A DNA stretch of 44,479 bases from JBDTSW01 sp039930945 (GTDB lineage: Bacteria; Actinomycetota; Thermoleophilia; Solirubrobacterales; 70-9): assembly GCA_039930945.1 (NCBI GenBank), contig JBDTSW010000004.1, forward strand, positions 1 through 44,479, read 5' to 3'. The position numbers and the translations under genes were made by a program. Each line of letters opens with the position of its first letter. Position 1 is the stretch's first letter. Shown piece by piece: positions 1-8,061 of this stretch. Under the pieces are notes generated by a model. That model worked only from the letters and a program-made list of their open reading frames with translations, made no database searches and was not told the DNA's origin.

Positions 1-237
1 TTCAAGGGCTCGCGCAAGTCGACGCCGTTCGCCGCCCAGGTGACCGCCGACGCCGCCGCCCGCAAGGGCATGGAGCACGGCCTCGAGCGGGTCGAGGTCC
101 ACGCCAAGGGCGCCGGCTCCGGCCGGGAGACCGCGATCCGCGCCCTGCAGGCCGCCGGCCTCCAGGTGACGACGGTCAAGGACGTGAGCCCGCAGGCCCA
201 CAACGGCTGCCGACCGAAGAAGCGGAGGCGAGTCTAA
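1..237 (+). CDS. rpsK: 30S ribosomal protein S11, C-terminal part (5' end outside window)
   Basis: The reading frame is open from the first base and ends in TAA, giving about 78 residues. It carries the conserved S11 C-terminal half, including the GPGSGRE-like stretch seen here as GAGSGRETAIRAL and the basic tail NGCRPKKRRRV. S11 sits on the platform of the 30S subunit and contacts 16S rRNA. The gene is cut by the window edge, so its true start is upstream. It is followed after 2 bases by rpsD, as in the classical alpha operon. The identity is clear from sequence and gene order. Confidence 0.97.
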   Translation, partial: FKGSRKSTPFAAQVTADAAARKGMEHGLERVEVHAKGAGSGRETAIRALQAAGLQVTTVKDVSPQAHNGCRPKKRRRV

Positions 238-239
238 GC

Positions 240-860
240 ATGGCCCGCGATACCGGACCGCAGTGCAAGCAGTGCCGTCGCGAGGGGCAGAAGCTGTTCC
301 TCAAGGGCGAGCGTTGCCTGACCGACAAGTGCGGCGTCGAGCGTCGTTCCTATCCGCCGGGCGACCACGGCCGCGGCCGTCTGCGTGCCTCCGAGTATCG
401 CCAGCAGCTCCGGGAGAAGCAGAAGGCGCGCCGCTACTACCAGCTGCTCGAGAAGCAGTTCCGCGGCTACTACCAGCGCGCCTCGCGCCAGGACGGGGTC
501 ACCGGAGACAATCTTCTGCGCCTGCTCGAGCGGCGCTTCGACAACGTCTTGGTTCGACTTGGCTTCGCGGCCTCTCGCCGCCAGGCCCGCCAACTGATCG
601 GACACGGCCATTGGCTGATCAACGGTCGCCGGGTCGACATCCCCAGCTACCAGCTCCGTCCCGACGACGTGATCATGATCAAGCCTGACTCACCGGCCGG
701 CGATGTCGTTCGCCAGGCCACCGAGTTGACCGCGGCGGTCCCGCCGTGGTTGCAGGCCGACCATGACGCCCTGACGGCGAAGGTGCTGCGCCTTCCCGAG
801 CGCGACGAGATCACCTCGCCGGTTCAGGAGCAGCTCATCGTCGAGCTGTACTCCAAGTAG
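240..860 (+). CDS. rpsD: 30S ribosomal protein S4
   Basis: The product of 206 residues is a primary 16S rRNA-binding protein that nucleates 30S assembly; in many bacteria it also autoregulates the alpha operon. It starts MARDTGPQCKQCRREG and has a four-cysteine zinc-type N-terminus (C9, C12, C26, C31), the C+ form of S4. An S4 RNA-binding domain follows at about residues 95-160 (RRFDNVLVRLGFAASRRQARQL). A GGAGG ribosome-binding site lies about 12 bases before ATG, inside the end of rpsK, so translation is probably coupled. Length and motifs are standard. Confidence 0.98.
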   Translation: MARDTGPQCKQCRREGQKLFLKGERCLTDKCGVERRSYPPGDHGRGRLRASEYRQQLREKQKARRYYQLLEKQFRGYYQRASRQDGVTGDNLLRLLERRFDNVLVRLGFAASRRQARQLIGHGHWLINGRRVDIPSYQLRPDDVIMIKPDSPAGDVVRQATELTAAVPPWLQADHDALTAKVLRLPERDEITSPVQEQLIVELYSK

Positions 861-901
861 GGCCCGGCGCCACCCACAGCACCCGCAACCGAGAGGAATC
901 A

Positions 902-1870
902 ATGACCACCCTGCCCGAGTTTCAGATCCCAAAGATCAGCAAGGAGGACGTCGCCGACACCAAGGGCACGTTCACCATCGAGCCCCTCGACAAGGGCTTC
1001 GGCTACACGTTCGGCAACAGCCTGCGTCGCGTGCTGCTCTCGTCGCTGGGTGGTGCCGCGATCAAGAGCGTGCGCATCGAGGGCGTCGCCCACGAGTTCT
1101 CGACGATCGCCGGCGTCAAGGAGGACGTCACCGACATCGTGCTCAACCTCAAAGATGTCGTCGTGCGCATGCACACCGATGCCGACGAGGTCGAAGCCCC
1201 ACTGGTCGCCAGCGGCCCGGGCGAGGTCAAGGCCAAGGACATCGACCTGCCCGCGGGCGTCGAGATCCTCAACCCGGACGCCCCGATCGCCACGCTCGAA
1301 AAGCGCACCAAGCTCGAGATGTACCTGACGATCGGCCGCGGCCGCGGCTACTCGCCTGCCGAGGAAAACAAGACCGAGGACCAGGCGATCGGCGTGATTC
1401 CGATCGACTCGATCTTCTCCCCGATCCGGCGCACGGCCTACGCGGTCGACTCCGCCCGAGTCGGGCAGCGCACCGACTTCGACAAGCTCTCGCTTGAGAT
1501 CGAGACCGACGGCTCGATCGAGCCGGCGAGCGCTCTGCGCGAGGCCGCGGAGCTGCTGATCAAGTCGCTGGCCATCTTCACCGACGCCGACCGCGTCGAG
1601 GAGCTGACCGCGCGCGAGGCGATCGGCGTAGCGGACGGCGCCGGCCTCCCGGCGGTGTCCGCCGTCGAGGGCGATGATCGCATGATCGAGGAGCTCGAGA
1701 TCGGCGTTCGCGCCTACAACTGCCTGAAGCGGGCGGGGGTCCAGACCGTGGGCGACCTCGTCCAGCGGTCGGAGTCGGAGCTGAACGCGATCCCGAACTT
1801 CGGCAAGCGCTCGACCGATGAGGTAAAGGAGGCGCTGACCGCGCTGGGTCTTTCCCTGCGCGACGAGTAG
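902..1870 (+). CDS. rpoA: DNA-directed RNA polymerase subunit alpha
   Basis: The 322-residue protein dimerises to start RNA polymerase assembly and its C-terminal domain contacts UP elements and activators. The N-terminal domain (about 1-235) contains the GFGYTFGNSLRRVLLSS assembly motif. A linker leads to the alpha-CTD (about 261-322) with the helix-hairpin-helix DNA-binding part VRAYNCLKRAGVQTVGDL and the NFGKRSTDEV turn. A GAGAGGA ribosome-binding site lies five bases before ATG. It is in the usual place between rpsD and rplQ and has normal length. Confidence 0.98.
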   Translation: MTTLPEFQIPKISKEDVADTKGTFTIEPLDKGFGYTFGNSLRRVLLSSLGGAAIKSVRIEGVAHEFSTIAGVKEDVTDIVLNLKDVVVRMHTDADEVEAPLVASGPGEVKAKDIDLPAGVEILNPDAPIATLEKRTKLEMYLTIGRGRGYSPAEENKTEDQAIGVIPIDSIFSPIRRTAYAVDSARVGQRTDFDKLSLEIETDGSIEPASALREAAELLIKSLAIFTDADRVEELTAREAIGVADGAGLPAVSAVEGDDRMIEELEIGVRAYNCLKRAGVQTVGDLVQRSESELNAIPNFGKRSTDEVKEALTALGLSLRDE

Positions 1871-1922
1871 CCGTTGACGGTTCGCCACTAGTCTGCACGG
1901 ATCACCCGCCAGCGACCAGCAC

Positions 1923-2276
1923 ATGCGCCACTCGAAGCAGCGAAACAAGCTCAGCCGCGACTCCGCCCACCGGCGGAGCCTGCTGCGCAACCTCTCGCGT
2001 GAGCTGATTCAGCACGAGCGGATCACGACCAGCCAGGCCAAGGCCAAGGCCGTCAAGCCCAAGGTCGAGAAGCTGATCACGCTCGGCAAGCGCGGCGATC
2101 TCCACGCTCGCCGCCAGGCTCTGTCGGAGCTGGGCCAGGACAAGTTCGTGGTCCACAAGCTCTTCGAGGAGGTGGCCCCGCGCTACGCCGAGAGGCCGGG
2201 CGGCTACACGCGGATCGTCAAGCTCGGCCCGCGCCGCTCGGACTCGACCGAGATGGTCTTCATCGAGCTGGTCTGA
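1923..2276 (+). CDS. rplQ: 50S ribosomal protein L17
   Basis: The 117-residue basic protein begins MRHSKQRNKLSRDSAHRRSLLRNL, the family hallmark (MRHrk..kLgR...hR.all.nl). It lies near the exit of the 50S peptide tunnel. A 52-base gap separates it from rpoA and I see no good Shine-Dalgarno sequence in it. The stop codon overlaps the probable start of truA, so the two are translationally linked. Length is typical of short bacterial L17. Confidence 0.98.
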   Translation: MRHSKQRNKLSRDSAHRRSLLRNLSRELIQHERITTSQAKAKAVKPKVEKLITLGKRGDLHARRQALSELGQDKFVVHKLFEEVAPRYAERPGGYTRIVKLGPRRSDSTEMVFIELV

Positions 2277-3019
2277 GCACCTACCGCCTCGAGATCTCCT
2301 ACGACGGAGCGCCCTTCTGCGGGTGGGCCGCGCAGGCAGGGCTGCGGACGATCCAGGGGGAGTTGGAGGCGGGACTCGAGCGCATCCTCTCCCGGCGCAC
2401 GGGGCTGACCGTTGCCGGCCGCACCGACGCCGGCGTCCACGCCTGGTCGCAGGTGGCGAGCTTCGAGGCCGATCCGCCGCTGCCCTCCGACCTGCGCCGC
2501 CGCCTCGACGCGGTCACGCCCCGCGAGATCGCGGTGCGCTCGGTCGAGCAGGCCCGGCCCGGCTTCGACGCCCGCCGCGACGCGCGCTCGCGCACCTACT
2601 GCTACCGGGTCCTCGCTCAGAGCGTCGGCGATCCGTTCGAGCGGGGGCGGGCCCTGTTTTGGCCATACGGGCTTGACCGGGAGGCGCTCGACGCATGCGC
2701 CGCCGCCGCCCTCGGCAGGCACGACTTCACCGCCTTCACCCCGACCCAGACCGCCCACGTGCATTTCCGCCGCGAGGTGATCCGCTGCGAGTGGGTCGAG
2801 GGCTCCGGCCTCGGCTCCGGAGAGATCCTCGAGCTGTGGGTGCAGGCTGACGCCTTCCTGCGCAGCATGGTCCGCATCCTCGTCGGGACGATGCTCGAGA
2901 TCGGCGCCGGCCGCCGGCCGCCGGCCGACTTCGAGGCGCTGCTCGAGGGCGCACCGCGCAGGACGGCGGGCGAGACCGCCCCCGCCCACGGCCTCTACTT
3001 CGCCAGGGTCACGTACTAG
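2273..3019 (+). CDS. truA: tRNA pseudouridine(38-40) synthase TruA, probable CTG start
   Basis: The enzyme isomerises U38, U39 and U40 in the tRNA anticodon stem to pseudouridine. The catalytic motif GRTDAGVHA is present with nucleophile D52, and the N-terminal TruA strand YRLEISYDGAPFCGW precedes it. That strand lies upstream of the first ATG/GTG/TTG in frame (TTG at 2363), which would cut off about 30 conserved residues. The only start-like codon that keeps it is CTG at 2273, forming a CTGA overlap with the rplQ stop exactly like the ATGA overlaps elsewhere. This gives 248 residues, a normal TruA length. The function is secure; the CTG start is inferred. Confidence 0.95.
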   Translation: MSTYRLEISYDGAPFCGWAAQAGLRTIQGELEAGLERILSRRTGLTVAGRTDAGVHAWSQVASFEADPPLPSDLRRRLDAVTPREIAVRSVEQARPGFDARRDARSRTYCYRVLAQSVGDPFERGRALFWPYGLDREALDACAAAALGRHDFTAFTPTQTAHVHFRREVIRCEWVEGSGLGSGEILELWVQADAFLRSMVRILVGTMLEIGAGRRPPADFEALLEGAPRRTAGETAPAHGLYFARVTY

Positions 3020-3044
3020 GGACGAGGATCTCCCAGCGAGATCA

Positions 3045-3060
3045 GTTAGGGTTACCTAAC
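3045..3060. promoter_or_regulatory. DtxR/IdeR-like iron box overlapping the FTR1 promoter
   Basis: GTTAGG and CCTAAC form a perfect 6-base inverted repeat around a GTTA spacer. The core TTAGG-N4-CCTAA matches the first 14 positions of the known DtxR/IdeR consensus (TTAGG-TTAG-CCTAA) in arm sequence and spacing. A TANNNT -10-like box (TAGGGT, 3047-3052) lies inside it, eight bases before the GTG of an iron-permease gene. Binding would therefore cover both the promoter and the transcription start. Iron-dependent repression is inferred from motif and target gene. Confidence 0.55.
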
Positions 3061-3822
3061 GTGGGTTCGTTCTTCATCACTCTTCGCGAGGGCTTTGAGG
3101 CGGCGCTGATCGTCGGCCTGATCCTCGCCTACCTGAAGAAGACGGGCAACCTCCAGCGGCACGCCTCGACGGTGTGGTGGGGCGTCGCCGGCGGCGTCGT
3201 CGCCAGCCTGCTCGCCGGGGGGATCCTGTTCGCCTCGGTCGGGGAGCTCGAGGGCACGGCCGAGGCGCTTTACGAGGGGATCGCGATGCTGCTCGCCGCG
3301 GCGGTGGTGACCTGGATGGTCTTCTGGATGCGCAAGCAGGCGGCAACGATCGGCGCGCATCTGCGCCAGCAGGTGGGCGAGTCGCTGGTCGCCGGGGGAG
3401 GACTCGCCCTGGCGGGCGTCGCCTTCATCGGGGTGGCGCGTGAGGGCCTGGAGACTGCCCTCTTCCTGTACGCCTCCACCGAGGACTCGGGCCCCGTGCT
3501 GGCGGTTTCGGGGGCCCTGCTGGGACTCGTAGCCGCGGTCGTGCTCGGCGTCCTCTTCTATCGCGGCGCACTTCGCCTCGATCTGCGCAGGTTCTTCCTC
3601 GTCACCGGCGTGCTCGTCATCGCCTTCGCTTCCTGGCTTATCTTCGGCGGCCTCCACGAGTTGGGCGAGGCGGCCGGGAGCGAGCTGCTCGAGCAGGCCG
3701 CTCTGATCGCCGCCCTGCTCTACGCCGCCGGCTTCACCCTGATCTACCTGCGGGGTGTGCGCCGGCCTCCCGAACCGCGCGTGGCGCCGGCATCGCCCGT
3801 CGCCGTACCGACCGACAGCTAA
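3061..3822 (+). CDS. FTR1 family iron permease (EfeU-like)
   Basis: This 253-residue polytopic membrane protein matches the FTR1/EfeU family, which carries ferric iron across the cytoplasmic membrane. Both diagnostic REGxE motifs are present: REGFE (residues 9-13) in the first helix and REGLE (127-131) in the fourth. About seven hydrophobic segments follow the family pattern. The GTG start is favoured because the first REGxE sits eight residues in, as in EfeU, and no in-frame start lies just upstream. There is no Shine-Dalgarno, so translation may be leaderless. EfeO/EfeB partners are not in the window. Confidence 0.88.
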   Translation: MGSFFITLREGFEAALIVGLILAYLKKTGNLQRHASTVWWGVAGGVVASLLAGGILFASVGELEGTAEALYEGIAMLLAAAVVTWMVFWMRKQAATIGAHLRQQVGESLVAGGGLALAGVAFIGVAREGLETALFLYASTEDSGPVLAVSGALLGLVAAVVLGVLFYRGALRLDLRRFFLVTGVLVIAFASWLIFGGLHELGEAAGSELLEQAALIAALLYAAGFTLIYLRGVRRPPEPRVAPASPVAVPTDS

Positions 3823-3826
3823 TACC

Positions 3827-3843
3827 CCTCGGGTCTCCCGAGG
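3827..3843 (+). terminator. Hairpin after the iron permease gene
   Basis: CCTCGGG and CCCGAGG make a perfect 7-bp stem with a TCT loop, starting four bases after the permease stop codon. There is no T-run, as is common in high-GC actinobacterial terminators. Position and stem strength make it the likely end of the permease transcript. Confidence 0.5.
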
Positions 3844-3851
3844 CGCCTCCA

Positions 3852-3857
3852 TACAAT
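3852..3857 (+). promoter_or_regulatory. -10 box before surE
   Basis: TACAAT matches the sigma-70 -10 consensus at 5 of 6 positions and ends 12 bases before the GTG of surE. Transcription would start about five bases before the start codon, leaving no room for a Shine-Dalgarno sequence. No clear -35 box was seen. Confidence 0.4.
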
Positions 3858-3869
3858 CGGGCGTCGATC

Positions 3870-4691
3870 GTGAGAGTCCTGATCACCAACGACGACGGCA
3901 TCAACGCCGACGGCCTGCAGGCGCTGCGACAGGCGGTTCAGGGCGTCGACGGAGTCGAGGTCTACGTGGTCGCGCCCGACTCCAACCGCAGCGCCATGGC
4001 CCGCAGCATCACCACCCGCTCGCCGCTGTGGGTCGAGGAGGTGCGCTTCGACGACGGCACCAGCGGCTTCGCAACCGAGGGCACCCCGGTCGATTGCGTC
4101 CGCTTCGCCGACCTCGGCCTGATCGGCGAGCGCCCCGAATTGATCGTCTCCGGGATCAACCACGGCGCCAACCTCGGCGACGATGTCACCTATTCGGGCA
4201 CGGTGGCGGCGGCGCTCGAGGGCATCGTGCTCGGGATCCCGGCGATCGCCGTCTCCCAGCAGTCGCTGCGGGGGGAGATGGGCTGGCACTTCGGCGGCAA
4301 GATGGACTTCACGGTGGCAGCCCACCTGTGCGCTGGACTCGTCGCCCGGCTTGCGTCCCGGCCCTTGCCCGAGGGGACCCTGATCAACGTCAACTGCCCC
4401 ACCGAAGCCTCAGGAATCGAGGTCACCCGGCTCGGCAAGCGTCTCTACGACGACGAGATGCGCCTGGTCGAGGAGGCCGAGGACGGGCGCCGCCGCTACC
4501 GCATCTACGGCTTCGAGCCCTCGTTCGAGGACGAGCCCGGCACCGACCTCGCGGCGCAGGCGCGGGGGCGGATCTCGCTGACGCCGCTGCACTTCGACCT
4601 GACCCACCACGACGGCATCGATCCGGTGCGCGAGTGGGACCTCGATGGCCTCCTGCGCGCGGCCAAGGACGGCGCCCCCGAGACGGCGTGA
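3870..4691 (+). CDS. surE: 5'/3'-nucleotidase SurE
   Basis: SurE is a metal-dependent survival protein that dephosphorylates nucleoside monophosphates. The 273-residue product starts MRVLITNDDGINADG, with the metal ligands D8 and D9, followed by VVAPDSNRSAMARSIT and the SGINHGANLGDDVTYSGT loop that completes the active site. All family signatures are intact and the length is usual. The GTG start gives the expected N-terminus directly before the ITNDDG strand. The last codons overlap the start of ligA by four bases (GTGA), so the two genes are co-translated. Confidence 0.96.
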   Translation: MRVLITNDDGINADGLQALRQAVQGVDGVEVYVVAPDSNRSAMARSITTRSPLWVEEVRFDDGTSGFATEGTPVDCVRFADLGLIGERPELIVSGINHGANLGDDVTYSGTVAAALEGIVLGIPAIAVSQQSLRGEMGWHFGGKMDFTVAAHLCAGLVARLASRPLPEGTLINVNCPTEASGIEVTRLGKRLYDDEMRLVEEAEDGRRRYRIYGFEPSFEDEPGTDLAAQARGRISLTPLHFDLTHHDGIDPVREWDLDGLLRAAKDGAPETA

Positions 4692-6733
4692 GCCCGGCCC
4701 GGAAGAAGAGCTCCAGCAAGGAGCGGGCAGCGGAGCTGCGAACCCAGATCGCCGCTCACGACCACGCCTACTACGCGCTCGACGACCCCGCGGTCGGCGA
4801 CGACGTCTACGACGCGCTGCTGAACGAGCTGCGCGACCTCGAGCAGCGAAATCCCGAGCTGCGCACCCCGGGCTCGCCCACTCAGCGCGTCGGCGGCACG
4901 GCGCTCGCCAAGTTCGAGCAGGTGCGCCACCCCGAGGCGATGCTCTCGCTCGGCAACGTCCGTGACGAGGAGGAGCTGCGCGCCTGGGAGCAGCGCATCC
5001 GCAACCTGCTGAAGCGCTTCGACATCGACGCCGACGAGTTCGCCTACGTGACCGAGCCGAAGATCGACGGCCTCGCGATCTCGCTCGTCTACGAGGACGG
5101 GAAGTTCGTCAGGGGGGCGACCCGGGGGGACGGCCGGATCGGCGAGGACGTGACCCACAACCTGCGCACGATCAAGGCGATCCCGCTGATGATCGACGAT
5201 GCCCCTGCGAGCGTCGAGGTGCGCGGCGAGGTCTACTTCCCGCGCAAGGCGTTCGAGCGGCTGAACGAGCGCCGCGCCGGGGCCGGCGAGCCGGCCTTCG
5301 CCAATCCCCGCAACGCGGCCGCCGGGACGATCCGCCAGCTCGACCCCCGGGTCGCCGCCGAGCGCCCGCTGTCGATGTGGAGCTACGGGCTCGGCGCCGG
5401 CCTCGACCTGCCCACCCACGCCGACGAGCTCGAGTGGATGCGAGAGCGCGGCTTTCGCGTCGAGGGCGAGATCCAGGTTCACGAGACCGCGGACGACGTC
5501 GTCGTCCGCTGTCGCTGGTGGGAGGAGCGCCGCGAGTCCCTCGACTACGAGATCGACGGCGTCGTCGTCAAGGTCAACGAGCGAGCGCTGTGGCGCGAGC
5601 TCGGCGTCGTCGGCCGCGAGCCGCGGTATGCGACCGCCTGGAAGTTCCCACCGATCACCGCGACGACGAAGCTCAACCGGATCGTCTGGAACGTCGGCCG
5701 CACCGGGCATCTGATGCCGTTCGCGATGCTCGAGCCGGTTCAGGTGGGCGGGGTCACGGTCTCGACCGCAACCCTGCACAACGAGGAGGACCTCGCCCGA
5801 AAGGACGTGCGCGCGGGCGACGAGGTGGTGGTCACCCGCGCCGGCGACGTGATCCCGCAGGTGATCGCTCCCCTGATCCAGCGCCGCAAGGGCAAGCGCC
5901 TGCGCAAGCCGAAGCCCCCGAAGGAGTGCCCGGCCTGCGCAACGCCCACGGTCAAGCACCCAGATGCGGTCTTCACGATCTGCCCCAACCGGCGTGGCTG
6001 CCCCGGCCAGCTCTTCCAGCACCTGAAGCAGTTCGTCGGGGTGATGGACATCGAGGGGCTCGGCGAGAAGCTGGCGATGCGTTTCCTGCAGGAGGGCCTG
6101 ATCACCGACCAGGCCGGCATCTATGACCTCACGGCCTCGCGGCTGGAGGAGCTGGAGGGCTTCGCCGAGGTCTCCGCCCGCAACCTGATCGAAGCGATCT
6201 CCGAGTCGCGCAAGCAGCCGTTTGGAATCGTCCTCTTCTCGCTCGGGCTGCCGGGGGTGGGCTACATCACCGCCCAGGCGCTGGCAGAGCACTTCGGCAC
6301 GATCGACGCTCTGCTGCGGGCCGACGCGTCCGAGATCGAGAAGGTGGAGGGGGTGGGACCGATCCTCGCCGAGCAACTGCGGGAGGAGCTCGCTGACAAA
6401 ACCACCGGTGAGCTGATCAAACGGCTGCGCGAGCGCGGCCTGCGCTTCGAGCTCTCCGAGGCCGAGCGCCGCGCCGAGGGCGGTCCGATGCAGGGCAAGA
6501 CCTTCGTCCTCACCGGCACCTTGCCGGAGCTCTCCCGCGAGCAGGCGACGAAGGCGATTCGCCGCGCCGGCGGCAAGGTCACGGGCTCGGTCTCGCGCAA
6601 GACCGACTACGTGGTCGCCGGACAGACCCCCGGCTCGAAGCTCGCCCGGGCAACCGAGCTGGGGGTGGACGTTCTCGACGAGGCCGGCCTTCGCAGGCTG
6701 CTCGGCGCCCCGCGGCCGACCCGACCGGCATAA
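4688..6733 (+). CDS. ligA: NAD-dependent DNA ligase LigA
   Basis: LigA seals nicks in replication and repair using NAD+. The 681-residue protein shows the full domain order: an Ia domain (HDHAYYALDDPAVGDDVYD), the adenylation domain with nucleotidyl lysine K125 in EPKIDGLA, an OB fold, a four-cysteine zinc finger (CPAC...CPNRRGC near residues 416-440), helix-hairpin-helix repeats, and a C-terminal BRCT domain (MQGKTFVLTGTLPELSREQ onward). The GTG start overlaps the surE stop and gives a normal N-terminus; the frame stays open far upstream but that part is unrelated to LigA. Length fits the family. Confidence 0.97.
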   Translation: MSPARKKSSSKERAAELRTQIAAHDHAYYALDDPAVGDDVYDALLNELRDLEQRNPELRTPGSPTQRVGGTALAKFEQVRHPEAMLSLGNVRDEEELRAWEQRIRNLLKRFDIDADEFAYVTEPKIDGLAISLVYEDGKFVRGATRGDGRIGEDVTHNLRTIKAIPLMIDDAPASVEVRGEVYFPRKAFERLNERRAGAGEPAFANPRNAAAGTIRQLDPRVAAERPLSMWSYGLGAGLDLPTHADELEWMRERGFRVEGEIQVHETADDVVVRCRWWEERRESLDYEIDGVVVKVNERALWRELGVVGREPRYATAWKFPPITATTKLNRIVWNVGRTGHLMPFAMLEPVQVGGVTVSTATLHNEEDLARKDVRAGDEVVVTRAGDVIPQVIAPLIQRRKGKRLRKPKPPKECPACATPTVKHPDAVFTICPNRRGCPGQLFQHLKQFVGVMDIEGLGEKLAMRFLQEGLITDQAGIYDLTASRLEELEGFAEVSARNLIEAISESRKQPFGIVLFSLGLPGVGYITAQALAEHFGTIDALLRADASEIEKVEGVGPILAEQLREELADKTTGELIKRLRERGLRFELSEAERRAEGGPMQGKTFVLTGTLPELSREQATKAIRRAGGKVTGSVSRKTDYVVAGQTPGSKLARATELGVDVLDEAGLRRLLGAPRPTRPA

Positions 6734-6744
6734 TTCCCTCGGCT

Positions 6745-8046
6745 ATGGGCAAGGTTGTCGAGCTCGAGACCCCGGGCAGCGAGTCGCGGGCCACAAAGGC
6801 GCGTGGCCGCCGCCGGCGATCGAAGACCGCTCTGGTCCTCGGTGGCGGCGGGTTTACGGGCGGCGTCTATGAGATCGGCGCGCTGCGCGCGCTCGATCTG
6901 CTCGCCGTCAACCAGACGGTCAACGAGTTCGACGTCTACGTCGGCACGAGTGCCGGCTCGTTCATCTCCTCGCTGGTCGCCAACGGCGTCACCCCCGAGG
7001 AGATGATGCGGGTGCTGAACCGCGAGCTGACCTCGCCGCTTCGCGACATCGACCTCTCGATGCTGCTGCAGCCGAACTACCGCGGGCTGATCTCGCGCGG
7101 GGTCACCTTCCCGCTGCGGATGGTCGGAATGGCCAGACAGCTGGCCGGCCACCTCGGCGAGATTTCGGCCGTGGACCTGTTCACGGGACTGGCCGGCGGC
7201 CTGCCCAACGGCGTCTACAGCGGCGACGGGATCGCCCGCTACGTCCAGGAGGCGCTGACCGACCCCGATCGCACCAACGACTTCCGCTTGCTCGACCGCG
7301 AGCTCTACCTGACCGTCACCGACCTCGACACCACCGAGCGGGTCGTGCTCGGGGAGGGCGAGTGGGCCGACGTCCCGATCTCCACCGCGGTGGCGGCGTC
7401 GGGAGCCCTCCCGGTCATCTATGACCCGGTGAAGATCAAGGATCGCGAGTTCATCGACGGTGGCATCCGCTCGACCACCAACGTCGATGTCGCGGTCGAG
7501 CGCGGGGCCAAGTTCATCGTCGTCATCAACCCGGTGGTCCCGTACGTCAACGACTTCCAGAAGCGGATCCCGACGATCTTTGGAGACCGGGTGCGGCGGG
7601 TCTCGGACATGGGGGTGGCGGCGATCGCCAACCAGTCCTTCCGGGCGCTCTCGCACGACCGCCTCCACCGCGCGGTGCGCGATTGGCAGGAGGAGTACCC
7701 GGATGTGGACATCATCCTGATCGAGCCCGAGCTCGACGACGAGCTGATGTTCGGGACCTCGATCCTCGACTACTCCAACCGCCTCGAGATCGCCAAGCAC
7801 GGCTTCGAGTCGGTGACCCTGAAGCTGGCTCGCGACTACGACCGCTTCCGGGCGATCGCCGAGCGCCATGGGATCGAGATCTCGGCCCGCCGGGTGCGGC
7901 ACGTGCTCGAGCAGGTCGAGCGCGACCGCTCGAAGGTCTCCGCTTGGCGCCGAGTGCTGGAGCAGACGACCTCCGCCCTGCTGCGCCAGCAGCCCTCGTC
8001 TGCCGATGCCAAGGCACCCCGGGCGGACGAGCAGCGCTCGGGCTAG
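6745..8046 (+). CDS. Patatin-like phospholipase family protein
   Basis: This 433-residue protein has the patatin/RssA serine hydrolase fold, which cleaves acyl esters with a Ser-Asp dyad. The oxyanion loop GGGGFTGG (33-40), the nucleophile elbow GTSAG (S69) and the DGG motif with D238 are all intact. A basic N-terminal stretch (about residues 13-27, RATKARGRRRRSK) precedes the domain and an Arg-rich C-terminal extension follows it. The actual lipid substrate is unknown. It lies 11 bases after ligA; a CATAAT -10-like box overlapping the ligA stop may give it its own promoter. Confidence 0.9.
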   Translation: MGKVVELETPGSESRATKARGRRRRSKTALVLGGGGFTGGVYEIGALRALDLLAVNQTVNEFDVYVGTSAGSFISSLVANGVTPEEMMRVLNRELTSPLRDIDLSMLLQPNYRGLISRGVTFPLRMVGMARQLAGHLGEISAVDLFTGLAGGLPNGVYSGDGIARYVQEALTDPDRTNDFRLLDRELYLTVTDLDTTERVVLGEGEWADVPISTAVAASGALPVIYDPVKIKDREFIDGGIRSTTNVDVAVERGAKFIVVINPVVPYVNDFQKRIPTIFGDRVRRVSDMGVAAIANQSFRALSHDRLHRAVRDWQEEYPDVDIILIEPELDDELMFGTSILDYSNRLEIAKHGFESVTLKLARDYDRFRAIAERHGIEISARRVRHVLEQVERDRSKVSAWRRVLEQTTSALLRQQPSSADAKAPRADEQRSG

Positions 8047-8061
8047 CGGCGCCGGCTAGCC
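8041..8061. terminator. Bidirectional hairpin containing both stop codons of convergent genes
   Basis: GGCTAGC (8041-8047) and GCTAGCC (8055-8061) form a perfect 7-bp stem around GGCGCCG. The patatin stop TAG lies in the left arm and the complement of the acyl-CoA synthetase stop lies in the right arm. The symmetry means it would fold in both transcripts, so a shared terminator is the likely role. There is no T-run on either side. Confidence 0.5.

Noticed and set aside
4505..6376. 623-codon minus-strand open frame antisense to ligA
   Set aside because: Same reasoning: LigA on the plus strand has all domains, and the antisense translation is a compositional shadow.
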